The position numbers were made by a program, and so were the translations under genes. Below the pieces are notes generated by a model, which saw only the letters and a program-made list of their open reading frames with translations, did not search any database and was not told where the DNA came from. From contig CACZYK010000018.1 of NCBI GenBank assembly GCA_902785295.1, positions 1 through 43,997 on the forward strand: 43,997 nt of DNA. The letters are read 5' to 3'. This document shows, piece after piece, positions 1 through 6,568 of this stretch (the first letter of the stretch is position 1; each line of letters starts with the position of its first letter). This stretch comes from an uncultured Clostridium sp. (GTDB taxonomy: Bacteria > Bacillota > Clostridia > Clostridiales > Clostridiaceae).

Positions 1-10
1 TACTTGCCAT
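1..10 (-). CDS. start of a CDS running off the left edge
   Basis: An ATG at 10..8 on the minus strand is preceded, 8-9 bases upstream, by a good AGGAG ribosome binding site at about 20-24. Only three codons (M-A-S) are inside the window, so no product can be named. It starts about 58 bases after the stop of the truncated methylase and may be the next gene of that restriction-modification remnant. Confidence 0.35.
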
Positions 11-67
11 TACAGTTCACTCCTTTTTTAAAATTTATATCTGTAATTTTAGCAAGTTAAAAACTCA

Positions 68-1486
68 TTAACTAGGCAGAAATTTTTTTACGCTTACATA
101 TATTCCATCATATTCAGTTAAGCTATCCTTATGTATAATATTTGTAGAACCATCTCCCATTAAAATCATATTCAAAACTGCTAAAAGATAAATATCTGAA
201 CGTTTTTCTATTCCTAATAGTTGTTTACACTTAATTTTAATTATCTTTTCATTAAGTTCTTTTGGACTATTTATTCTACTTTCAGCATCTTTTATCATCA
301 ATTTCATAGAAGAAATAAGAAATCCTGCTGAACCAACTGCATAATCCCATACATAACTATCCATATTAACTTGACCTAACTTAGCCATTAGTTCTGTTAC
401 ATATCTTGGAGTTAAAACGACATCGTTTTTATCACTGTCTGGAATATCTACCCATTCATTCAATACATTAAATAATTTACCTGTGAAATCTAAATGTTTT
501 GCAGATGTAAAAATGGGCATTATATCTTTCTTTACTATTGAATAAACATTTTTTAATTTACTTTCATTATTAATAGGTTTCCATAAATCTGAGTAAATAA
601 ATACTCTTGACAAATCATTAATTATCATATCTTTTTTTTCTTGAGGTAAATTACGTTCAGCAAAAAAAGAATCTATTTTATTAATAATTACTATTCCATC
701 ATTATTCTTTGTTCCTTGCTCTCCTTTTAAATCAGTGATTTCAAGAGGAGAAACTTTCCCTTCAACTCCTAAACCAGCTAATATCATACCTGTTATTAAT
801 TCTACTCTTGAGCCTACTGAAATCTTAAGTTCATCTTGCATAGTTTGGTTTAATTTTTTCAATTTTATTTCTATTTCATTTTCATATTCTTTTGCTTTAT
901 ATTCAATTTCTTCATCTGTTAAATTTAAAGTATTGATTTTTTTAACAAGGTTGTCTATATTTTCTGGAAGCAAAAATGAAACATCTGAATAATTATCAAT
1001 TTTTTTAGGAATACAATAATTTGAAGTGGATATATAGTAAACTCCTAGCTCAGTAATTATTTTTTTTCCTTCATAATAACCATTTATACCAATTGCAATT
1101 ACATCTTTATAACTATCTGTATAATTAACAATAGCATTTGCATAATGAATAGCTCCATTTACAGCATATTTATTAATGTTTGTATAATTAGGTGTTCCAT
1201 CCTTTTTTATATTATCAATATTACCAGTAGATGTCTGTTTTATAAAACTTCCTTTTAGTCCTTTTACTTCAATCATAACTGGAATATATTTCAAATCTTT
1301 AGTCTGTATAAATAATTTAATATCAGGATAATTAGCACCTTTTCCTCCTCTTTTTGAAGGTGATTTTTTTAATGCTTCTTCAATTTCACTATTAATACTT
1401 TCAGTTTTTGTAAAATATTTAGTTTTAGATAACTGATTTTTTATTAAATCTTCAACTTGTTCTTCTATACTTTTAACTTTTGACAC
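68..1486 (-). CDS. truncated nuclease-methylase of a restriction-modification system
   Basis: The 472-aa protein starts at GTG (1486) behind an AGGGAGGA site about 13 bases away. The N-terminal part shows a PD-(D/E)xK-like arrangement (D55, then E73-V-K75), suggesting an endonuclease domain. The C-terminal part is the beginning of an N6-adenine methylase (HsdM/type IIG-like). A SAM-binding motif I variant, VWDYAVGSAGFL, lies at residues 379-390, followed by the conserved LLGIEK and LNMILMGDGS stretch. The protein then ends after KDSLTEYDGIYVSVKKF. The family normally continues into F-P-A-N-x-F-L-x-N-P-P-Y, and nothing resembling NPPY is present before the next ribosome binding site. It therefore cannot methylate as it stands. 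It may be a decayed gene, or a surviving solitary nuclease domain. The family call is by motif recognition only. Confidence 0.7.
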   Translation of the reverse strand: MSKVKSIEEQVEDLIKNQLSKTKYFTKTESINSEIEEALKKSPSKRGGKGANYPDIKLFIQTKDLKYIPVMIEVKGLKGSFIKQTSTGNIDNIKKDGTPNYTNINKYAVNGAIHYANAIVNYTDSYKDVIAIGINGYYEGKKIITELGVYYISTSNYCIPKKIDNYSDVSFLLPENIDNLVKKINTLNLTDEEIEYKAKEYENEIEIKLKKLNQTMQDELKISVGSRVELITGMILAGLGVEGKVSPLEITDLKGEQGTKNNDGIVIINKIDSFFAERNLPQEKKDMIINDLSRVFIYSDLWKPINNESKLKNVYSIVKKDIMPIFTSAKHLDFTGKLFNVLNEWVDIPDSDKNDVVLTPRYVTELMAKLGQVNMDSYVWDYAVGSAGFLISSMKLMIKDAESRINSPKELNEKIIKIKCKQLLGIEKRSDIYLLAVLNMILMGDGSTNIIHKDSLTEYDGIYVSVKKFLPS

Positions 1487-2011
1487 AATAAACTCGCTTC
1501 CTCCCTTATAAAAACAATATTACTCATTTTATTAATATTAATCTCAACAATATAATGAAAAATTTATATATTATTTTCTTTGTATAAACCATCACTCTAT
1601 TAATAAAATAATAGCTAATACAGTATATAATTTATATTTTATTATACCATATAATAACTTAATATTATGTAATTATGTATATTTATAAATATTTATATTA
1701 TAGTTTCCTTTAATTAGAGCTTTTCCATATCTGATAAATTATTTTATTATTAGGTCACTTCTTATTATGCTATTTTTCTTGTTAGATTTATCCTTGAAGT
1801 TATAAAATGTTGAAAGAATGCTAAGTAAAAATTCATTATAAAAAATTTCATAATCAAATATTTTTCTTTATATTTCTATTAGAATACTTTTTTAAATTAT
1901 TTACCAATTAACTTTAAGATTTTTACAACCCTATATTCTTAGGTAGCTATTTTTTAACATCATCATTTTATAAATAATTCATATCTAACATATAAAAATT
2001 TACAAAAAAAT
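1487..2011. other. gene-poor AT-rich spacer
   Basis: About 520 bases between the truncated methylase and the toxin-antitoxin terminator. It is extremely AT-rich and has stop codons in all frames. I saw no convincing ORF, RNA gene or long repeat. It presumably contains the methylase promoter, but no -35/-10 pair stands out. Confidence 0.6.
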
Positions 2012-2012
2012 A

Positions 2013-2077
2013 AAAAAGCATTGCATTTAGATAATTAGTATAATTTTTTATACCTTTATCTAAAACAATGCTTTTTA
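2013..2077 (-). terminator. hairpin terminator of the toxin-antitoxin operon
   Basis: Outer arms AAAAAGCATTG and CAATGCTTTTT plus inner arms TTTAGATA and TATCTAAA form an interrupted stem. It has A/T tracts on both sides, so it could act in both directions. It lies just downstream of the toxin stop codon on the minus strand. Confidence 0.7.
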
Positions 2078-2095
2078 GTTAACTTTATTTTTTAC

Positions 2096-2410
2096 TTAAA
2101 AATTATTAAATAATATCTCCATATAATTTCTTCTACCATACAATATTCTATATATAGAAATAAACTCTTCTTCTACTTTATAAAATATGATATATTTTCC
2201 AGCAACAATAAATCTATAGTCTTTATCTACCTCTATAACTGATGATAGCTTTTTCCCCATAAGAGGAAATTCTACTAATTTTTCATATGATTCTATTATT
2301 TGTTTTACAGTTCTTAATGCAGCTTCTTCACTTAAAAGTTCTTCAGAAATATAACTTTTTATTTCCTTTAAATCTTTTAAAGCAATTGGTGTCATTCTTA
2401 CTTTTTTCAT
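2096..2410 (-). CDS. RelE/ParE-family toxin
   Basis: A 104-aa protein with the ParE/RelE plasmid-stabilisation fold: an N-terminal MKKVRMTPIALKDLKEIKSYI helix, a central PLMGKKL segment, the DYRFIVAGKYIIFYKV strand pair and the C-terminal YRILYGRRNY motif. The family includes gyrase poisons (ParE) and ribosome-dependent mRNA interferases (RelE/YoeB), and the target cannot be decided from sequence. Only four bases separate it from the upstream Phd-type antitoxin, so the two are co-transcribed and probably translationally coupled. An AGGAG sits in the end of the antitoxin gene, about 12 bases before the ATG. The organisation fits a type II toxin-antitoxin pair in which the two proteins form a complex that represses its own promoter. 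Confidence 0.88.
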   Translation of the reverse strand: MKKVRMTPIALKDLKEIKSYISEELLSEEAALRTVKQIIESYEKLVEFPLMGKKLSSVIEVDKDYRFIVAGKYIIFYKVEEEFISIYRILYGRRNYMEILFNNF

Positions 2411-2414
2411 TTAT

Positions 2415-2666
2415 TTATTCTACTCCTAAAACATTACGTACTTCTTCTGATGATATCCACATTTCTTCATCTTTAATAGAATTCTCAGCTTCTGAAAGCT
2501 TTGATAATAATTTTATAGCCGCCTTTGTCTTTTCATAGTCTTCAATATCAATTAAGACATATCTTCCTCTTCCATTTTTGGTTAAAAATACCGGTTCTCC
2601 AACTGCAATATCTCTTAATACTTCATTATAGTTTCTTAAATCTGATACTGGTTTAATATTAGGCAT
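2415..2666 (-). CDS. Phd/YefM-family antitoxin
   Basis: An 83-aa protein beginning MPNIKPVSDLRNYNEVLRDI, the standard N-terminus of the Phd/YefM DNA-binding antitoxins. It is followed by the AVGEPVFLTKNGRGRYVLIDI core and an acidic C-terminal tail that would wrap the toxin. I chose the ATG at 2666 because AGGAAG lies 8 bases upstream. The longer reading from a GTG at 2675 would overlap that ribosome binding site. The gene is first in the operon and is preceded by an extended -10 promoter. Family knowledge says it neutralises the downstream ParE/RelE toxin and, alone or in complex, represses the operon. Confidence 0.88.
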   Translation of the reverse strand: MPNIKPVSDLRNYNEVLRDIAVGEPVFLTKNGRGRYVLIDIEDYEKTKAAIKLLSKLSEAENSIKDEEMWISSEEVRNVLGVE

Positions 2667-2697
2667 ACTTATCACTTCCTTAATTTAATATATTACT

Positions 2698-2725
2698 ATT
2701 ATATCATATTTTTCTTAAAATTAAA
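2698..2725 (-). promoter_or_regulatory. promoter of the toxin-antitoxin operon
   Basis: On the minus strand an extended -10 (TGATATAAT, TATAAT at 2703..2698) sits about 30 bases before the antitoxin ATG. A weak -35 (TTTAAT) lies 16 bases upstream. Confidence 0.5.
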
Positions 2726-2751
2726 CGTAAAATATTTCTTAATATAAAAAT

Positions 2752-3543
2752 TTAAATTGAATCAATCCCTAATATTTTCAAAAATTTATCTTCACATAAA
2801 TCTAAAAAATCATTTATTTTAATGTCAGTAAACTCATCAAAATCTTGTCCTAAAAAATCCTCTAAGTACCATTCATAGTCTTTCTCAATATTATATTTTT
2901 CTTTTAATAAATCTGTAATATCTTCTTCTGCTATAAACTGATTGTCTACTACTCTTTTCATAATATTGTATGTTATCACATCTGATGAAAGGCTTAATAT
3001 TAAAATTTCACACCAAATATTAGTTACAAGTGTTTCATTTTTAGTAACTTCATACTCTAAACTCTTTATTTTTGCATTTTGCAAATTCATTAAGTATCTT
3101 ACCTTATTGGTTATGTCAGTATCTTCAATCTGCAATGATTGAATAAAAGCTATTCTTTCTTTTTCTTTTTTCTCTTTCTCTTGTATACACTCATAAGTTA
3201 TTTTAGATTTTTCTACACATTCATCTAATAACTCAGATAAATCAATATGCATATTTTCTTGCATTTGGTTAAATAACTCCTCAAGTGCATTTGGTAACAT
3301 TCTATTATTAGGCATTTTTAACATATTTCTTGTTATAAAATTACTTAATTCATCAGCTACAAAATCTATTCCTTGCATATAATCACTTGTCAATTCTTGT
3401 AATACAAAAATCATTCGACAATACTTTTGTATTTCTATCTCTCCTCTATCTATTATAATTCTTCTTGACCTATAATTATCTAGTATTCTAATAAATTCTT
3501 CTGCTAAACATGTTCTTCCATTAATGCTAATCCAATCTTTCAT
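2752..3543 (-). CDS. uncharacterised 263-aa acidic protein
   Basis: I do not recognise this family. The ATG at 3543 was chosen because AGGAG lies 6 bases upstream; a longer frame from 3597 has no such site. The protein begins MKDWISINGRTCLAEEF and has no signal peptide or membrane segment. It contains a charged helix around residues 120-150 with a run of K/E (EKEKKEKE) that may be coiled coil. The last 50 residues are rich in D/E and aromatics (DYEWYLEDFLGQDFDEF). It stands alone between the toxin-antitoxin module and the GGGtGRT operon, with the same AT-rich composition as the accessory left end. Confidence 0.65.
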   Translation of the reverse strand: MKDWISINGRTCLAEEFIRILDNYRSRRIIIDRGEIEIQKYCRMIFVLQELTSDYMQGIDFVADELSNFITRNMLKMPNNRMLPNALEELFNQMQENMHIDLSELLDECVEKSKITYECIQEKEKKEKERIAFIQSLQIEDTDITNKVRYLMNLQNAKIKSLEYEVTKNETLVTNIWCEILILSLSSDVITYNIMKRVVDNQFIAEEDITDLLKEKYNIEKDYEWYLEDFLGQDFDEFTDIKINDFLDLCEDKFLKILGIDSI

Positions 3544-3621
3544 AAAAAACTCCTGTCTTATTAAATATAAATTTAAAACAAATAAAGTATTTTTCAATAC
3601 AATAATTTCAGGGAAAAGAAA

Positions 3622-3662
3622 AAAGCTTGAAATATACTTTTTTCATATATATCCCAAGCTTT
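3622..3662 (-). terminator. terminator of the GGGtGRT operon
   Basis: Arms AAAGCTTG (3622-3629) and CAAGCTTT (3655-3662), followed on the minus strand by a T-rich tract, about 35 bases after the stop of the GGGtGRT gene. Confidence 0.75.
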
Positions 3663-3695
3663 AACTTATCTATTTTTTGCAAGTTTTAAAATAGA

Positions 3696-4697
3696 CTACT
3701 TATTCATTCCTTCTTCAACAGCAACTGCAACTGCAACTGTAGCTCCTACCATTGGGTTGTTACCCATTCCGATAAGACCCATCATTTCAACGTGAGCTGG
3801 AACTGAAGATGAACCTGCGAATTGTGCATCTGAGTGCATTCTTCCCATTGTATCTGTCATACCATAAGAAGCTGGTCCTGCAGCCATGTTATCTGGGTGA
3901 AGAGTTCTTCCTGTTCCACCACCAGATGCAACTGAGAAGTATTTCTTACCTTGTTCTATACATTCTTTCTTGTATGTTCCTGCAACTGGATGTTGGAATC
4001 TTGTTGGGTTAGTTGAGTTACCAGTGATTGATACATCAACACCTTCCATATGCATTATAGCAACACCTTCTCTAACATCGTTAGCACCGTAACATCTAAC
4101 CTTAGCTCTATCTCCATTAGAGTAAGCTTTTTCTGAAACGATAGTAACTTTTCCAGTGTAGAAGTCAAAATCAGTTTGAACATATGTGAATCCATTAATT
4201 CTTGAAATAACCTTAGCAGCATCTTTTCCAAGACCGTTTAAGATAACTCTTAATGGTTCCTTTCTTACTTTGTTAGCTTTTTCAGCTATCTTTATAGCAC
4301 CTTCAGCAGCAGCGAATGATTCGTGTCCTGCTAAGAATGCGAAACACTTAGTTTCTTCTCTTAAAAGCATAGCTCCTAAGTTACCATGTCCTAATCCAAC
4401 TTTTCTGTCATCTGCAACAGAACCAGGAATACAGAAAGCTTGTAATCCTTCTCCGATAGCTTCAGCAGCATCAGCAGCCTTAGTACATCCTTTCTTTATT
4501 GCTATTGCAGCACCTAATGTATAAGCCCATCCAGCATTTTCAAATGCAATTGGTTGAGTTTCCTTAACTATTGTATATGGATCTACTCCTATAGAAGCAC
4601 AAACTTCTTTTGCATCTTCTAATGTTTTCATTCCGTACTTTTCTAATACTGGAGTGATTTGTCCTATTCTTCTTTCATAACTTTCAAATAATGCCAT
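3696..4697 (-). CDS. GGGtGRT protein
   Basis: A 333-aa protein carrying the name-giving motif in SVASGGGTGRTLHPD. This conserved family has no established biochemical function. It is Gly/Ala-rich, with KIAEKANKVRKEPLRVILNGLGKDAAKVI in the middle and a C-terminal GLIGMGNNPMVGATVAVAVAVEE stretch. It starts at ATG 4697 behind AGGAGG and follows the NifU-like scaffold gene after a 27-base gap, so the pair forms an operon. The constant pairing with an Fe-S scaffold suggests a role in metal-cluster or cofactor biology, but that is inference. The stop is followed by a terminator. Confidence 0.85.
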   Translation of the reverse strand: MALFESYERRIGQITPVLEKYGMKTLEDAKEVCASIGVDPYTIVKETQPIAFENAGWAYTLGAAIAIKKGCTKAADAAEAIGEGLQAFCIPGSVADDRKVGLGHGNLGAMLLREETKCFAFLAGHESFAAAEGAIKIAEKANKVRKEPLRVILNGLGKDAAKVISRINGFTYVQTDFDFYTGKVTIVSEKAYSNGDRAKVRCYGANDVREGVAIMHMEGVDVSITGNSTNPTRFQHPVAGTYKKECIEQGKKYFSVASGGGTGRTLHPDNMAAGPASYGMTDTMGRMHSDAQFAGSSSVPAHVEMMGLIGMGNNPMVGATVAVAVAVEEGMNK

Positions 4698-4724
4698 GAT
4701 TTAACTTCCTCCTTGTTTTGCTAA

Positions 4725-5417
4725 TTATTCATTTCTTGGATTTACGAATTTTTCTGCATCGTCAACTCTTCCATATTGACCCTTAGCTTTTTCTAATGCT
4801 TCGTTAGCATCCATTCCTTTTCCGATCATTTCCATCATCTTACCAAGGTGAACAAATTTGTATCCGATTATTTCATTGTCAGCATCTAATGCAATATCAG
4901 TTACATATCCTTCTGCCATTTCTAAGTATCTTGGTCCCTTAGCTAAAGTTCCATACATAGTACCAACTTGGCTTCTTAGACCCTTTCCTAAATCTTCAAG
5001 ACCTGCTCCTATTGGTAGTCCACCTTCTGAGAAAGCAGTTTGAGTTCTTCCATATACTATTTGTAAGAATAATTCTCTCATAGCTGTGTTTATAGCGTCA
5101 CAAACTAAATCTGTGTTTAAAGCTTCTAATATTGTCTTTCCAGGTAATATTTCTGAAGCCATAGCTGCTGAGTGAGTCATTCCAGAACATCCAATTGTTT
5201 CAACTAGAGCTTCTTGAATAACACCATCCTTAACATTTAAAGTTAATTTACATCCTCCTTGTTGAGGTGCACACCAACCAATACCATGAGTTAAACCAGA
5301 GATATCCTTTACTTCTTTAGCTTTTACCCACTTACCTTCTTCAGGAATAGGTGCTGGTCCATGATTTACGCCTTTAGCAACTACGCACATTTCTTCAACT
5401 TCTTTTGAATACATCAT
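4725..5417 (-). CDS. iron-sulfur cluster assembly scaffold-like protein
   Basis: A 230-aa protein with the cysteine pattern of NifU/IscU-like scaffolds: GWCAPQQGGC (C49, C56), TIGCSGM (C77) and LVCD (C106). In this sub-family the domain is extended by a C-terminal region (YVTDIALDADNEIIGYKF, then a helix ending near KFVNPRNE). The start is at ATG 5417, 10 bases after AGGGAGGAG; a second ATG follows directly and could also be used. It is the first gene of the two-gene operon with the GGGtGRT protein. The promoter upstream has a palindrome next to the -35. Scaffold function is assigned from family knowledge; partner specificity is unknown. Confidence 0.82.
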   Translation of the reverse strand: MMYSKEVEEMCVVAKGVNHGPAPIPEEGKWVKAKEVKDISGLTHGIGWCAPQQGGCKLTLNVKDGVIQEALVETIGCSGMTHSAAMASEILPGKTILEALNTDLVCDAINTAMRELFLQIVYGRTQTAFSEGGLPIGAGLEDLGKGLRSQVGTMYGTLAKGPRYLEMAEGYVTDIALDADNEIIGYKFVHLGKMMEMIGKGMDANEALEKAKGQYGRVDDAEKFVNPRNE

Positions 5418-5458
5418 ATACTTTTTTCTCCTCCCTAATTATTAAATTACATTAGCTG

Positions 5459-5504
5459 AATATAAGCTATTAACATACTAGGTCAAAAATTGTCCCATAT
5501 GGGA
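5459..5504 (-). promoter_or_regulatory. promoter with upstream palindrome for the scaffold/GGGtGRT operon
   Basis: On the minus strand TTGACC (5486..5481), a 16-base spacer and TATATT (5464..5459) form a plausible sigma-A promoter. Six bases upstream of the -35 lies the perfect palindrome TCCCATATGGGA (5493-5504), centred near -46. This is a position typical of an activator site. The regulator is unknown. Confidence 0.55.
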
Positions 5505-5654
5505 TAACTTCATCCTACCATCTATTTTATCAAATGAATTTAATTCTAACAACAAAATTGTATAAAAAACTTATCAATTTCTCTAAAAAAATTTACTTCT
5601 TGCTTTTTTTTACTAAATATGATATTATCTTAATTGCATTTGAAATAATAAAAT

Positions 5655-5740
5655 GCCGGTGTGGCGGAATGGCAGACGCAGTGGACTCAAAATCCACCGG
5701 TGGCGACATCGTGCCGGTTCGACCCCGGCCACCGGCACCA
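5655..5740 (+). tRNA. tRNA-Leu (anticodon CAA)
   Basis: An 86-base class II tRNA with encoded 3' CCA. The acceptor stem GCCGGTG (5655-5661) pairs with CACCGGC just before the discriminator A and CCA. The D-arm is GGCGGAATGGCAGACGC, the anticodon loop is CTCAAAA (anticodon CAA, reading UUG), a long variable arm follows, and the TPsiC loop is GGTTCGACCCC. Class II shape and anticodon agree on leucine. It is transcribed opposite to its neighbours. Confidence 0.96.
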
Positions 5741-5753
5741 TAACATTTAAAGA

Positions 5754-5801
5754 ATGGCTATATCACTAAGTTTGAACGGTTTTTTGATATAGTCATTTTC
5801 T
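5754..5801 (+). terminator. likely terminator after tRNA-Leu
   Basis: Twelve-base arms ATGGCTATATCA (5754-5765) and TGATATAGTCAT (5785-5796) with one G-T pair, followed by a T-rich stretch, 14 bases after the tRNA. The loop is large (19 bases). Confidence 0.6.
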
Positions 5802-5984
5802 TTATTTGTCTCAATATTTGTCTCAACTAGAACCCCTTTTTATTTTTTATTTAGAATTCTGTAATTAATTTTCTATACAAGCGACTTTTTAATGATTAAG
5901 CAAAACTTTTTAAGTACCCCCTACCCCTGCAAAGCAAATAATAAAGCCTCTTCATCATCATTTACTACATAATACTATGTAAAT
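5802..5984. other. spacer with no recognised gene
   Basis: Between the tRNA terminator and the coiled-coil gene terminator. It contains a short direct repeat (TTTGTCTCAA at about 5805 and 5816) and a palindrome-like TTTACTACATAATACTATGTAAA segment near 5961-5983. No ORF or RNA gene is supported. Confidence 0.5.
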
Positions 5985-6040
5985 ATAAAAAGCTATGAGA
6001 AGAGGTATAAACTTACTTATACTCTAAACTTCCCATAGCT
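5985..6040 (-). terminator. terminator of the coiled-coil gene
   Basis: Arms AGCTATGAGAAG (5991-6002) and CTTCCCATAGCT (6029-6040) form an imperfect hairpin with an inner TATA-containing helix. On the minus strand it is followed by TTTTTATA. Confidence 0.65.
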
Positions 6041-6072
6041 CTAAAGCTTTCTACAATAAAATTGTATGGTAC

Positions 6073-6438
6073 TTATTTAACCTTTTTTAATCTTGCTATA
6101 TCTGCCCAATTATTAGCTGTTACAATTTCAACATTGGATATATTATTATTCAAGACATCTAATTTTGTATTAACTTCTGTTTTAAATTCTGTTAAATCTG
6201 CGGTTTGATTATAAACATTATCAATCTTTTCTTTAAGTTCTTTTACATCTATTTCAATTTTATCAAGTCTTATGTTGGTTTGTTCTTGGTTTGTCTTTAG
6301 TTCTTTTACATCTATTTCAATTTTATCAAGTCTTTTGTTAGTTTCTTCTTGACTTACTTCAATTTTATCAAGTCTTTTATTGGTTTCTTCTTGACCTTTA
6401 ACTAGCTTTTGTAATAGCTCCATCATTTCCTTATCCAT
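6073..6438 (-). CDS. small coiled-coil repeat protein
   Basis: A 121-aa protein with three tandem copies of a QEETNKRLDKIE-type unit, two of them extended by IDVKELK. Hydrophobic residues at heptad spacing predict a long coiled coil over residues 10-85; the C-terminal part ends NNWADIARLKKVK. There is no signal peptide or membrane segment. The ATG at 6438 was chosen because AGGAG lies about 11 bases upstream, while the GTG three codons earlier is too close to that site. Similar QEETNKRLD repeat proteins occur widely in Firmicutes without known function, and length varies by repeat number. A terminator follows. Confidence 0.72.
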   Translation of the reverse strand: MDKEMMELLQKLVKGQEETNKRLDKIEVSQEETNKRLDKIEIDVKELKTNQEQTNIRLDKIEIDVKELKEKIDNVYNQTADLTEFKTEVNTKLDVLNNNISNVEIVTANNWADIARLKKVK

Positions 6439-6568
6439 ACTTTCCACGCTCCTATAAATTGATTAATTATATTATATCAAATATTTAAATACTTTGGAGT
6501 ATATTATTGTGCTTTCTTCTTTTAAAGAAAAAATATATTATTCTGCTTACCTTTATTTATACTCACTA

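Noticed and set aside
5534-5743. 69-aa plus-strand ORF over tRNA-Leu
   Set aside because: It runs through the tRNA gene and has no ribosome binding site; it is a shadow.
5655-5830. tRNA-Leu 3' end as a phage or element attachment site
   Set aside because: I saw no repeat of the tRNA 3' end nearby and no integrase in the window.
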